Position numbers and translations under genes: made by a program | Origin: Enterococcus caccae ATCC BAA-1240 | GTDB taxonomy: Bacteria > Bacillota > Bacilli > Lactobacillales > Enterococcaceae | Reading direction: 5' to 3' | NCBI RefSeq assembly: GCF_000407145.1 | Contig: NZ_KE136475.1 | Location: 62,001-126,000, forward strand | Length of the DNA: 64,000 bases | In this document: positions 26,046 through 35,578 of the stretch, one piece after another | Numbering within the stretch: position 1 is the stretch's first letter | How the letters are laid out: every line of letters starts with the position of its first letter | The notes under the pieces: model-generated | The model's input: the letters and a program-made list of their open reading frames with translations, nothing else | Told to the model about the DNA's origin: nothing | Databases searched by the model: none

Positions 26046-26714
26046 TTGACATTAACGCTAAAAGACATTACGTATTCATATAAAGAAAATACACAAAATT
26101 ACACTATTTTAGAAGACCTTAACTATACATTTGAAGCAGGAAAGTTATATACGATTATGGGACCATCAGGAGCAGGAAAGACAACCTTATTATCTATTGC
26201 TTCAGGCTTGACGAGTCCTATTGAAGGATCGATCTCTTATGGAGAGACAGATATATATCGTATGGGGATTACAAAATACCGTAAGGAGTGCACGTCAATT
26301 ATTTTTCAAGCATATAATCTTATTCCATATATGACTGCTTATCAGAATGTAAAAGCTGCTTTGAAAATAAAAAAACATAAAGAGAAAGACTTGAAAAAAT
26401 ATATTGAAAAAAGTTTAAATGATGTAGGATTAGATGAAACGATGATTTATAAAAATGTGTTAAGATTAAGCGGTGGACAACAACAGCGAGTTGCTGTAGC
26501 AAGAGCATTGGCTGCAGAGTCTCCAATTATTTTCGCCGATGAACCAACCGGGAATTTGGATCAAAAAACTTCTCAAGGGATTATTGACATGCTGAAAGAG
26601 ATTGCTCTTGTTGAAAAAAAATGTGTTATCATGGTGACGCATGATTTGGGAATAGCCAAGCAAGCTGACGTAGCTTTGCTATTAAAAGAACGAACGCTCG
26701 TAAACATGGAATAA
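26046..26714 (+). CDS. ABC transporter ATPase (MacB/LolD-type)
   Basis: 222 residues from TTG at 26046, chosen for AAGGAGG 8 bp upstream; a longer reading from 25950 overlaps the permease and has no site. Walker A GPSGAGKTT, signature LSGGQQQRVA, Walker B PIIFADEP and switch His (VTHD) are all intact. Partner of the permease. Confidence 0.92.
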   Translation: MTLTLKDITYSYKENTQNYTILEDLNYTFEAGKLYTIMGPSGAGKTTLLSIASGLTSPIEGSISYGETDIYRMGITKYRKECTSIIFQAYNLIPYMTAYQNVKAALKIKKHKEKDLKKYIEKSLNDVGLDETMIYKNVLRLSGGQQQRVAVARALAAESPIIFADEPTGNLDQKTSQGIIDMLKEIALVEKKCVIMVTHDLGIAKQADVALLLKERTLVNME

Positions 26715-26925
26715 AGTAAAAAAGAATTCGCGTTAAATAAGAGGTGGGATGAAACTACTTATCTTAGAGAAATGAAGGAGCATTTACTAAAAGGATCGTT
26801 CGAATTTTTGTGAAGTTCACTTGGTTTTTCAAGGAGTTGCTTTTATCCTGCCGTTTCTTTAGAACATTACGGATAAATCGTAGAGTTCGTTTCCACTTTT
26901 TTAATACATAGTTAGGAGAAATGAT

Positions 26926-27603
26926 ATGCGTTTATTAGTTGTAGAAGATGACCCCGATTTGGGTATAGGAATATGTTTAGGACTGACGCGAAAGGGATAC
27001 GCTGTAGACCATGCTAAAGACGGATACGAAGCGTTAGATATGTTAGAAGAAACAGACTACGATTTGGTAATCTTGGATTTATCTCTACCTTACCTAAATG
27101 GTTGGGAGGTACTAGAAAATATTCGGAAATATAATTTAGAGTTACGAGTGTTGATACTGTCAGCAAAAAGTTTTGTCGATGACAAGATTAAAGGTCTGGA
27201 TATGGGGGCAAATGATTATTTAACAAAGCCTTTTGATTTTTCAGAACTAGAAGCCAGAATTCGAAACTTGCTAAGACAAAAAATCTCATTAGAGAAAAGT
27301 GAACTCGTGTATGAATCTTTGAGTTTAGATACTTTAAAAAGAACCGTTGAAGTGAATAAGATGCCAATCAACTTAACTAGAAAAGAGTTTGGCATTCTGG
27401 AATATCTCATGAAAAGTCCAGAAGAAGTATTTTCTGCAGAAAAAATAATTGAACATGTTTGGAATCGAGATGTCGATTTATTCTCTACTACTTTTAAGTA
27501 TCACATCTACTCGTTAAGAAAAAAAATAGCTGAGAAAGATAATGAGACAGCGAAGCTGATTCAAACGATTCATGGAGTGGGTTATAAGTTATCGAATAAA
27601 TAA
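26926..27603 (+). CDS. OmpR-family response regulator
   Basis: 225 residues. Receiver domain with acidic pocket (VVEDD), phospho-Asp in LVILDLSLP (about residue 51) and Lys in LTKPF. C-terminal winged helix (about 128-222). Coupled to the kinase 13 bp downstream. Likely controls the ABC genes upstream through the 11-bp repeat. Confidence 0.93.
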   Translation: MRLLVVEDDPDLGIGICLGLTRKGYAVDHAKDGYEALDMLEETDYDLVILDLSLPYLNGWEVLENIRKYNLELRVLILSAKSFVDDKIKGLDMGANDYLTKPFDFSELEARIRNLLRQKISLEKSELVYESLSLDTLKRTVEVNKMPINLTRKEFGILEYLMKSPEEVFSAEKIIEHVWNRDVDLFSTTFKYHIYSLRKKIAEKDNETAKLIQTIHGVGYKLSNK

Positions 27604-27616
27604 CAAAGGAGACAGC

Positions 27617-28744
27617 ATGAGTTTACAAAAGCGAATTACATTATTGGTAAGTATAGTATTGATGAGCATGTTGGCATTGATGGTTTATTTTTCGTTAAAT
27701 AGTGCAGTTGTATTGTTTTCAGTAGAACAATTAGGTGCGGGTTCCGCAACTAGTCACTCTGATTTATCAAACGCAGAAGATAGTGCACGTATCGTACTTA
27801 AACCTGAAGGGCTTAACAAGCAAGTTGCAGTGGCACAAAGAAAATTTTATATGCGGACGATTATCTTTCTAATTATACTAGGTGTGGTAGGAATAGTAGC
27901 AACGTATCTTCTAGTAGGAAGAAGTTTAAAATCGTTAGTAAATTTGCAAAAAGCGATGAATAAACTAGATAGTTCGATTTTAGGAAAAGAGTTGTTGGTA
28001 GAAGATTCCCAACCTGTAGAGATCCAAAAACTAGCTACTAGTTTTAATGAAATGAATATCCGGCTCAAGGATTCTTTCGTACGCCAAAAATTATTTCTAG
28101 ATAATGCTGCTCATGAATTGAGAACGCCTTTGACCGTTATTACTACGTATGCTCAGCTGCTTCAAATGCAACATACAAATTATAGTAAAGAAGATCAAAA
28201 AATAATTGAGACGATACTTTTTAGTTGTAGTAAACTGGAAGGGATTTTGACACAATTGCTGTTGATATCTAATGAAAATGAGATAGAGATAGAGGAAAAC
28301 ATTGACTCAAATGCCTTAATCATGGAAGTGAGTAGTGAATTATCCGATAAGGCGCAAGAAAAACAGATGGTTATAAGGAATATAAGTAATCATAGCTACG
28401 TTTTTAATGGAAATAGGGTATTAATGGCGCTTGTTTTTAAAAATTTAATTGATAATGCTATAAAATATGGATCAAGTAATTCAGTTGTAGAAATAGATGT
28501 GAAAGATATGGATACATTTATCCAGTTTAGCGTTAAAAATTATGGGATAGGGATAAAACAAGAAGATAAGAAAAAAATCTTTGAGCCATTTTATAGAGTC
28601 GAAGAGTTGGATAGACAGGTAAAAGGAAGCGGTCTAGGATTAGCGCTTGTGAAAAAGATAATTGAAAAGCATTCTGGAAAGATCAGATGTGTATCCGAAG
28701 GTAATGAAGTGACTTTTTTGTTTACTTTGAGTAAATTTTGGTAA
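27617..28744 (+). CDS. Sensor histidine kinase
   Basis: 375 residues from the ATG at 27617 (AAAGGAGAC upstream). Two membrane segments (about 9-34 and 78-100) around a ~43-residue outer loop, a HAMP linker, H-box NAAHELRTPLT (about residue 172), then N-box, G1 and G2 (GSGLGLALVKK). The short loop suggests sensing within the membrane or through the ABC permease. Confidence 0.92.
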   Translation: MSLQKRITLLVSIVLMSMLALMVYFSLNSAVVLFSVEQLGAGSATSHSDLSNAEDSARIVLKPEGLNKQVAVAQRKFYMRTIIFLIILGVVGIVATYLLVGRSLKSLVNLQKAMNKLDSSILGKELLVEDSQPVEIQKLATSFNEMNIRLKDSFVRQKLFLDNAAHELRTPLTVITTYAQLLQMQHTNYSKEDQKIIETILFSCSKLEGILTQLLLISNENEIEIEENIDSNALIMEVSSELSDKAQEKQMVIRNISNHSYVFNGNRVLMALVFKNLIDNAIKYGSSNSVVEIDVKDMDTFIQFSVKNYGIGIKQEDKKKIFEPFYRVEELDRQVKGSGLGLALVKKIIEKHSGKIRCVSEGNEVTFLFTLSKFW

Positions 28745-28881
28745 CATAGAAAAGGAATAATACTTAGGTTTTAACAGATTATTTCTGGAAGAAGTAGTGT
28801 GTTTAAAAAGTATTTAAAATGACCAAGGAGTATAGTGTCTGTAGTAATGACTTCTATTTCTAAGATTCATACGGATTTCAT

Positions 28882-28926
28882 GTGATTGGGCTGTAACTCG
28901 AAGAGTTATGGCCCAATCACTTTTTT
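28882..28926 (+). terminator. Bidirectional terminator, GTGAGTGGGAT hairpin family
   Basis: GTGATTGGGCTGTAACTC / GAGTTATGGCCCAATCAC and a T-run, between convergent kinase and AraC genes. Loop and inner stem match the hairpin at 24326. Confidence 0.8.
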
Positions 28927-28952
28927 AGTTTGAGATGTTTGGCTATTCAAGC

Positions 28953-29906
28953 TTAGAATTTTTTTGCACGACGGTAAGCACCAGGCGTATAGCCCGTTTC
29001 TTTTTTAAAGACTTTAAAGAAAAATGCTTTGTCGCTATATCCAAGATTTTCAATAATTTCTTGAATCGTTAAATCGGTTTGAGTTAAATATTGTTTAGCG
29101 TAATTTAAACGTAAGGCAATCAAGCATTCGGTAAAGGTTTGCTGTGTATTTTGTTTGACTAAACTAGACAAATAATTTGGATGAAAATGAAACTTTTTCG
29201 CTACATTTTCCAATGTCACTGTTTGTAGATGATTTTCCATATAACCTAAAACTTCAAAAATTAGTAATTCACTTGATATGAAGGAATCTTTTATGCATAA
29301 TGCTTTGTCTGCTAGTTGGCTGATTTCAACAATTAATAATAAAAAGGCTGATTTTGTTACTTTATTATTAAAATAGCGCATTTTGACAATTTGTTTTAGG
29401 AGTAAAAGGCAATAGAAATGAACATCATCTGTAGTATCAAATGCAAAAACGTAATAGCGACCAATTTTTTCATCTTGCTTTTTTAAAGATTCAACGAAGA
29501 AACGATATAACGATGTTTCTTCAGAAAGTTGATTAAGTAGCGAATCAGAAAAATAGTCCGATTTAAAATAAAAGCTTACGATTTTCGTCTCTAAAGAAAG
29601 CTCCTCGTAATCAATAGTAGTGTATTGATTCGAAAGTATGAGTGTTCCCGCACAGTGATATAATTCTTTGCCATCTAAAAGCAGCTTTACTTCTCCTTCC
29701 AAAATATAGAGAATCCTAAGGTAGGGAGCAGAAAATTTTAGTGTTCCTTTTGTGTTCTGACAGACCAATGATGCGATTTGTCGTTTATCATCATGTTCAA
29801 AAGCTTGGAGTTCCTCAATCATACCTGTTTCAGATGTAATATAGCAGTCCAAGGTTTCCAAATAACGATAAAAATGTTCATGTTGTTGGTGTGTGAAGCG
29901 ATACAT
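28953..29906 (-). CDS. AraC-family transcriptional regulator
   Basis: 317 residues from the ATG at 29906, 7 bp from AGGAG; the upstream extension to 29963 lacks a site. N-terminal cupin-like sensing region (about 20-110) and two C-terminal helix-turn-helix motifs (TLENVAKKFHFHPNYLSSLV and LTIQEIIENLGYSDKAFFFK). Divergent from the transporter-ProC pair, which is its likely target. Confidence 0.88.
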   Translation of the reverse strand: MYRFTHQQHEHFYRYLETLDCYITSETGMIEELQAFEHDDKRQIASLVCQNTKGTLKFSAPYLRILYILEGEVKLLLDGKELYHCAGTLILSNQYTTIDYEELSLETKIVSFYFKSDYFSDSLLNQLSEETSLYRFFVESLKKQDEKIGRYYVFAFDTTDDVHFYCLLLLKQIVKMRYFNNKVTKSAFLLLIVEISQLADKALCIKDSFISSELLIFEVLGYMENHLQTVTLENVAKKFHFHPNYLSSLVKQNTQQTFTECLIALRLNYAKQYLTQTDLTIQEIIENLGYSDKAFFFKVFKKETGYTPGAYRRAKKF

Positions 29907-30099
29907 TTCCATTCTCCTAATCTTTGAATAAGCTACTTTGTCCTTTGGTTTACCTATTTTCATTTTTTTCTAAAGTGATTATAATGGGTGGTAACTTGCA
30001 AGTAGTATTGTATTTTATCACATTGTGAAAAAGATAACAATACAAACGGCCGTGTTTCTAATGTTAGTAAAAAACACTTATGTACAAATGGAGGAAAAC

Positions 30100-31086
30100 A
30101 TGGATAATTTGTCAAAAAAAATAGCACCAAGTGCAACAGTCATAACAGTTGCCGCAATTTTAACAAATGTTATTTGGGGAACACCGTTTAAGTTGATCAA
30201 GATCATGAATACAGAAATGGGTATTAGTAAAGAAGCGTTTGGAGAAGAGTATCTCGGTCAAGTCCTGGCAACAATTAGTATTCGTTTCTTTATTGCTGGT
30301 TTAATGACATTGCTTTTCGCTGCAATTATTGGTCAAAATATACTGAAAGTCAATAAAAAACAATGGTCTGAAGTAGCTATTATGGGATTGGTTTCAACAA
30401 CTGCTGCTTATTTTTTCTTTAATATTGCCAATGTAAATATTACTTCGACAATCAATTCAACTATCTTGGCACAATCAACAATCTTTTTTGCTGTACTACT
30501 TGCTCATTTTGTTTATAAAAACGATAAATTGACATCCACAAAAGGGATTGCTTTATTAATTGGTTTTGCGGGATTAATTATTTCTCAATTAACAAGTGGT
30601 ACAAGTATTCAAGAGATGTTCTCTTTTTCACTGACCGGTGAAGGATTTATGCTAATATACGGATTATTAGCTGCTTTAGCAACAATGTTAGCCAAAAAGA
30701 TTGGCTCATCCTTGAACTCGTTTGTTTTGACTGGATGGAATTTGATCATTGGTTCGATGTTCTTATTTATGATTGGATATGCTATGGGAGGACGTATAGA
30801 AGCAATTCATTGGACTGTCCTAGGCGTTGTCTTGTTAATTATTTTAGCAGCGGCCTCTGCTATCCCGTTTAGCTTATGGTATTGGTGTGCTCAATATGCT
30901 AACTTGAGTGAATTATCTGTGTACAAGTTTATCATGCCTTTATCAGGAAGTTTGCTTGCGGTTATATTAGGAGAATCGTTTACAATGTCATTGGCTATTG
31001 GGTTATTTTTAGTTTGTATATCCATTATTTTAATGAACAAACCCATGAAACAAAAGAAAGTGGTAGCTAAACCATTAGAAAGTTAA
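30100..31086 (+). CDS. EamA/DMT-family transporter
   Basis: 328 residues from the ATG at 30100 (GGAGG 4 bp upstream). About ten membrane segments in two EamA repeats. The first repeat starts AAILTNVIWGTPFKLIKI, the second ends SLAIGLFLVCISIILMNKP. Substrate unknown; linkage to ProC suggests an amino acid or osmolyte. Confidence 0.85.
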   Translation: MDNLSKKIAPSATVITVAAILTNVIWGTPFKLIKIMNTEMGISKEAFGEEYLGQVLATISIRFFIAGLMTLLFAAIIGQNILKVNKKQWSEVAIMGLVSTTAAYFFFNIANVNITSTINSTILAQSTIFFAVLLAHFVYKNDKLTSTKGIALLIGFAGLIISQLTSGTSIQEMFSFSLTGEGFMLIYGLLAALATMLAKKIGSSLNSFVLTGWNLIIGSMFLFMIGYAMGGRIEAIHWTVLGVVLLIILAAASAIPFSLWYWCAQYANLSELSVYKFIMPLSGSLLAVILGESFTMSLAIGLFLVCISIILMNKPMKQKKVVAKPLES

Positions 31087-31108
31087 GGAAGAAGAGGAGA
31101 TAGCGGAA

Positions 31109-31921
31109 ATGAAAATTGGATTTTTAGGTGCAGGCAATATGGCGTGTGCAATCGTAGAAGGAATAATCAAAAAAGGATTTGTAAAAGCAGAAGATATTTA
31201 TCTTTACGATATTTTGACAGATAAAGTAGCAGAATTCGCTAAAAAAAATGGCGCACAGGCAGTTATTGATCCTAAAACATTAGTTGAAACCGTGGATACA
31301 CTTGTTTTAGCTGTAAAACCGAACGTGATCAAAGATGTATTGGCAGCGTCAAAAGAAGTGATTTTAAAGAATGATCCATTGATTGTATCTATTGCTGCTG
31401 GAACACCATTGTCTGTACTATATGAAGTGTTTGACACGGATCAAGCAATTCGTATTGTTCGCGTAATGCCTAATGTCAATGCACTTGTGGGAGAAGGAGC
31501 AGCAGCAGTTTGTGGTAATGAGTATGCCGATCAAACAGATGTAGCGTTGATTATTGAAATGTTTAATGCTGTGGGACAAGCTTGGGAATTGAGTGAGCAA
31601 TATTTTTCAAACTTTACAGCATTGGCAGGAAGTTCTCCAGCGTATGCGTATCTATTTATCGATTCTATTGCTAGAGCAGGAGTAAAAAATGGAATGGCTA
31701 AAGATCGAGCGTTAGAAATTGCTGCTCAAGCAGTTTTAGGAAGTGCTAAAATGATTATCGAAAGTCAAGAAAACCCATGGACATTGATTGATCGTGTTTG
31801 TTCACCTGGAGGGACAACAGTAGCTGGTTTAGTAGAATTAGAAAATAATGCGTTTATTTCAACGGTAATTAAAGGCATAGATGCAACTATTGCGAAAGAT
31901 CAAGAAATGAGTCAGTCTTAG
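31109..31921 (+). CDS. proC: Pyrroline-5-carboxylate reductase
   Basis: 270 residues. Last step of proline synthesis, NAD(P)H-dependent reduction of pyrroline-5-carboxylate. Rossmann motif GFLGAGNMACAI at the start, the conserved AGSSPAYAYLFIDS region and the C-terminal VCSPGGTTVAGL signature. Lies 22 bp behind the transporter gene in one operon. Confidence 0.95.
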   Translation: MKIGFLGAGNMACAIVEGIIKKGFVKAEDIYLYDILTDKVAEFAKKNGAQAVIDPKTLVETVDTLVLAVKPNVIKDVLAASKEVILKNDPLIVSIAAGTPLSVLYEVFDTDQAIRIVRVMPNVNALVGEGAAAVCGNEYADQTDVALIIEMFNAVGQAWELSEQYFSNFTALAGSSPAYAYLFIDSIARAGVKNGMAKDRALEIAAQAVLGSAKMIIESQENPWTLIDRVCSPGGTTVAGLVELENNAFISTVIKGIDATIAKDQEMSQS

Positions 31922-31971
31922 ATCCCTTGTTCTGCTTATTGTTAGAAGTTAAAACATATTAAAAATAAAAG

Positions 31972-32010
31972 GTGAGTGGGATGGAACTCTTCGATTCCTA
32001 TCCCACTCAC
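31972..32010 (+). terminator. GTGAGTGGGAT hairpin behind proC
   Basis: GTGAGTGGGAT / ATCCCACTCAC with a 17-base loop that holds AACTCTTCGATT. No T-run, so termination is uncertain. Third member of the dispersed hairpin family. Confidence 0.6.
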
Positions 32011-32116
32011 GTGTAATCTGGATAAATGGTAGTGAGAAGGTAGCTGTTATGTGACCGGAGCGAGGAGCTTTTGTCTCCGCCTTCTCGATTTTTCTAGCTA
32101 TAGATTGTGACAAAGG

Positions 32117-33112
32117 CTAGTTTTCTAAGTTATCAACAGGAGAATCGGTTGATTTTTCTGTATAAAACTCTCCTAAAATCGTTCGAACTTCATCTGTAGA
32201 TTTCGTCCCCATCAATTTCACCCGCAAGTCGCTAGCACCAGGAAATCCCTTAACATAAATTTTAAAAAAGCGATGCAATCCAACAATTGAGCGTGGAACC
32301 ATTTTTGCATACTGATCCTGTAAATCAAGTTGCATCTCTAATAATCCAAGTAATTCTTGAGGCGTGTGCTTTTTCGGTTCCTTTTCAAATGCATAAGGGT
32401 TTTTAAAAATGCCTCGTCCTATCATAATCCCATCTACACCATATTTTTCTGCAAGCTGCAAACCAACCTGACGATCTGGAATATCGCCATTAATGGTGAT
32501 CAATGTTTGCGGAGCAATACGGTTACGAATGTCCATGATTTGAGGAATTAGATCCCAATGAGCATCTACTTTACTCATTTCATTTCGCGTCCGTAAATGA
32601 ACAGATAAGTTGGCAATATCTTGCTTCAATAAATGGGTGATCCAGTCTTCCATTTCCGCAATTTCTGCATACCCAATCCGTGTTTTAACACTAACGGGTA
32701 AACCACCAGCTTTTGCAGCTTCGATCAATTCAGCAGCTACTTCTGGTCGTAAAATCAAACCGCTCCCTTTGCCACGACCTGCGACATTAGGCACGGGACA
32801 TCCCATATTCAAATCAATACCTTTAAAACCCATTTCAGCTAGGCCGATACTCATTTCTCTGAAAAATTCTGGTTTGTCTCCCCAAATATGCGCGACCATC
32901 GGCTGTTCATCTTCAGTAAAAACTAAACGTCCCCGCACACTCTCGATCCCGTCAGGATGACAATAACTATCTGAGTTCGTAAATTCTGTGAAAAAAACAT
33001 CAGGTGCGCCAGCTTTTTGTACGACATGGCGAAAAACCACATCTGTTACATCTTCCATCGGTGCTAAAATAAAAAAAGGCTTTGGTAATTCTGCCCAAAA
33101 ATTTGTTGTCAT
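32117..33112 (-). CDS. tRNA-dihydrouridine synthase
   Basis: 331 residues. FMN-dependent reduction of uridines in tRNA. N-terminal [13 protein letters not shown], catalytic Cys in [11 protein letters not shown] (about residue 104), GRGKGSG and [11 protein letters not shown] near the phosphate site. Full length for the Dus family. Stands alone on the minus strand. Confidence 0.93.
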   Translation of the reverse strand: MTTNFWAELPKPFFILAPMEDVTDVVFRHVVQKAGAPDVFFTEFTNSDSYCHPDGIESVRGRLVFTEDEQPMVAHIWGDKPEFFREMSIGLAEMGFKGIDLNMGCPVPNVAGRGKGSGLILRPEVAAELIEAAKAGGLPVSVKTRIGYAEIAEMEDWITHLLKQDIANLSVHLRTRNEMSKVDAHWDLIPQIMDIRNRIAPQTLITINGDIPDRQVGLQLAEKYGVDGIMIGRGIFKNPYAFEKEPKKHTPQELLGLLEMQLDLQDQYAKMVPRSIVGLHRFFKIYVKGFPGASDLRVKLMGTKSTDEVRTILGEFYTEKSTDSPVDNLEN

Positions 33113-33227
33113 TCTATAATCTCCACTCTATTACTTTCGGTTACAATCTGAAAAACATAATCATTATACTAATAATAGTAGAAAGAATCAAAGAGAAGAT
33201 TTGACTAACAGAGGTAGTATTTATAGT

Positions 33228-33281
33228 TTGCTTATTTTTAGTAAGTGTATTATACTAGCTTTATCAGTTTAGCCCTAAACT
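33228..33281 (+). promoter_or_regulatory. Promoter and palindromic operator of the MarR gene
   Basis: TTGCTT, 17 bp, TATACT (33251-33256), then a perfect dyad AGTTTAG-CC-CTAAACT at 33266-33281 over the likely transcription start. This is a typical place for an autorepressor of the MarR type. Confidence 0.7.
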
Positions 33282-33300
33282 TAAAAAGGAGGATCAATCA

Positions 33301-33723
33301 ATGGAAAAGTTATCACTCTCAGAAAAAGTAAAATTAAGTTGTTGGATGTCTATTTTGCAGTTTGTTCAAAAGAGTAATATTCAGTCCAATGAATTTCTAA
33401 AACAATATGACTTAAACGTTTCAAAATTTGATATGCTTCATCGGATTCAGGAAAATCAGCCGATCACACAAAAGGAACTTGGGGAGAAATTACTTCTTTC
33501 CAAAGGAGGTGTTTCGCAGATGATCAAGCAATTTGAAGCAGATGGCTGGATCACTCGTCAACAAGAATGGAAGGAAAAATACATCTCGTTGACGGATATT
33601 GGTCAAGAGCAGTTAGATACTTGCTTCCTTAAACAAAGTAAACAACAGGCATCTGCTTTTGACAATTTAACGAAACAGGAAGTCCTTCAACTAGCTAAAA
33701 TTAGTAAAAAATTGATGAACTAA
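33301..33723 (+). CDS. MarR-family regulator
   Basis: 140 residues. Winged helix with ITQKELGEKLLLSKGGVSQM as recognition region and a DGWITRQQE wing. AAAAGGAGGA site. Heads an operon with the oxidoreductase pair; the dyad at 33266 is its probable operator. Confidence 0.9.
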   Translation: MEKLSLSEKVKLSCWMSILQFVQKSNIQSNEFLKQYDLNVSKFDMLHRIQENQPITQKELGEKLLLSKGGVSQMIKQFEADGWITRQQEWKEKYISLTDIGQEQLDTCFLKQSKQQASAFDNLTKQEVLQLAKISKKLMN

Positions 33724-33759
33724 TCCTATATTTAGAGAATGAAAAGGAAGTGCAGGAAA

Positions 33760-34839
33760 ATGAACAAAAAATTGAATGAAAAATTCGGTATCGATTCTTC
33801 AAAAGGCATGGAAATTGGTTTATATTCACTAGGAGATCACGTGAAAAATCCAATGACAGGGAAGCTGATCAGTGAGCAAGAACGAATCAATGATATTATC
33901 GAAGCGGCAAAATTTGCTGATGAAGCAGGAATCGATGTGTTTGGTGTTGGTGAAAGCCATCAAAGTCATTTTATCGGACAAGCCAACCAAGTGATTCTAT
34001 CAGCAATCGCAGCCCAAACAAAAGACATCAAAATTTCTAGTTCAGTCACCGTTTTAAGCACTAATGATCCAGTCCGAGTTTATGAAGAGTATGCTACATT
34101 AGATTTAATTTCAAATGGCCGTGCTGAGATCGTCGCAGGTCGAGGTTCCCGTGTGGGTGTTTATGAATTGCTGGGGTTTGATTTAAAAGATTATGAAGAA
34201 TTATTCGAAGAAAAAATGCACTTGTTAAAACTATTGAATGAAGCCGCACCAAATGAACGAATGAATTGGGAAGGCGCATTCCGTGCGCCGCTACAAAACG
34301 CAGAAATCCTACCGCAACCAGTTCGTGGTCATTTACCTGTCTGGCGAGCAGTAGGCGGACCAGCAGATAGTGCTATCAAGGCTGGATTAGATGGAATTCC
34401 AATGATGCTGACAACATTAGCAGGACCGGCTCCTATTTTTAAACGTGCTGTGGATGCGTATCGTTTATCTTTAACAGAAGCAGGTTATGATGAGAAAGAA
34501 TTCCCACTTGCTACGACGAGTTTGTTTTATGTTGCAGAAACGGGCAGTCAAGCACGTAAAGAAATGTATCCATTTTTAAATGCTGGTTGGTCAGCGATTC
34601 GTGGTGGAACTTATCCGAAACAACATTTTGCTCAATCAGCTGATAGTAGAGATACATTGATGGTTGGTGGCGTTAATGAAATTATCGAGAAGATGCTTTA
34701 CCAATACGAATTATATGGACATCAACGTTTCATGGCACAAATCGATTTTGGTGGCGTGCCGCTTGATCTTGTGAAGAAAAATATTGAATTGATTGCGACA
34801 AAAGTGATGCCGGAAGTTAAAAAATATACCAAAGAATAG
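33760..34839 (+). CDS. Luciferase-like (LLM) flavin-dependent monooxygenase
   Basis: 359 residues from the ATG at 33760 (AAAAGGAAG upstream). TIM-barrel of the bacterial luciferase-like family: MEIGLYSLGDH start, FGVGESHQSHF, AEIVAGRGSRVG and a C-terminal GGVNEIIEKML block. It uses reduced flavin and O2; the reductase that could supply FMNH2 follows 11 bp downstream. Substrate unknown. Confidence 0.9.
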   Translation: MNKKLNEKFGIDSSKGMEIGLYSLGDHVKNPMTGKLISEQERINDIIEAAKFADEAGIDVFGVGESHQSHFIGQANQVILSAIAAQTKDIKISSSVTVLSTNDPVRVYEEYATLDLISNGRAEIVAGRGSRVGVYELLGFDLKDYEELFEEKMHLLKLLNEAAPNERMNWEGAFRAPLQNAEILPQPVRGHLPVWRAVGGPADSAIKAGLDGIPMMLTTLAGPAPIFKRAVDAYRLSLTEAGYDEKEFPLATTSLFYVAETGSQARKEMYPFLNAGWSAIRGGTYPKQHFAQSADSRDTLMVGGVNEIIEKMLYQYELYGHQRFMAQIDFGGVPLDLVKKNIELIATKVMPEVKKYTKE

Positions 34840-34850
34840 GGTGAACCTTT

Positions 34851-35417
34851 ATGAAAATCGTAGCAATCATCGGCTCAGCTTTTGGTAGTAAGTCAAGAGT
34901 AGCTGTTAATTATACAATCAATAAAATAAAAGAAGTACGAGAAGATGCAGAAGTAGATGTGATTGATTTTTCTGAGATACAATTTCCATTCGCTGATGGT
35001 CGTGAATATCTTCAACATGAAGGTGAAGTTGGGGTGGCATTGAAAAAAATCATGGAAGCAGATGGCTTGATTATTGGAACACCCATTTTCCAAGCATCGA
35101 TGCCTGGAACGTTGAAAAATTTGTTTGATATGTTGCCAGTCAATGCTTTTCGAAATAAGATGGCAGGTATGATCGTCACAGCTGGATCAGAAAAACATTT
35201 TTTGATTCCTGAACAACAAATTCGTCCGGTTTTAAGTTATATGAAAGCTAATTTAGTGCCGAATTATGTGTTTATTACGGATCAAGATATTATTCGCCAA
35301 GAAATCAAAAATCCTGATATTGAATTTCGCTTAGATCGATTTGTGGATGACTTTTTCTTATTGCTGGATACCTATCAAACAATGCTTCAACAAAAAGAAG
35401 CAGAATACGATTTTTAA
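34851..35417 (+). CDS. NADPH-dependent FMN reductase
   Basis: 188 residues, flavodoxin-like. Phosphate loop GSAFGSKSRV near the start, IIGTPIFQASMPGTLKNLFD, AGSEKH. Likely supplies reduced flavin to the monooxygenase upstream. Followed by a terminator, closing the MarR-LLM-reductase operon. Confidence 0.9.
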   Translation: MKIVAIIGSAFGSKSRVAVNYTINKIKEVREDAEVDVIDFSEIQFPFADGREYLQHEGEVGVALKKIMEADGLIIGTPIFQASMPGTLKNLFDMLPVNAFRNKMAGMIVTAGSEKHFLIPEQQIRPVLSYMKANLVPNYVFITDQDIIRQEIKNPDIEFRLDRFVDDFFLLLDTYQTMLQQKEAEYDF

Positions 35418-35440
35418 AACATAGTTAATTATTTTAGGGT

Positions 35441-35481
35441 TTAGAACAAAAGTGAATGTTACTTTTGTTCTAAGCTCTTTT
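35441..35481 (+). terminator. Intrinsic terminator
   Basis: TTAGAACAAAAGT / ACTTTTGTTCTAA, 13-bp perfect stem, then GCTCTTTTT. Confidence 0.88.
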
Positions 35482-35578
35482 TATAGTGTAAAAAGCATAA
35501 GCTAACGCTTACTAAAGATGGTATCATAAAGGTAACTTTTCTAATAATGAATAACTTATGTGTAAGGAGACCTATAAT

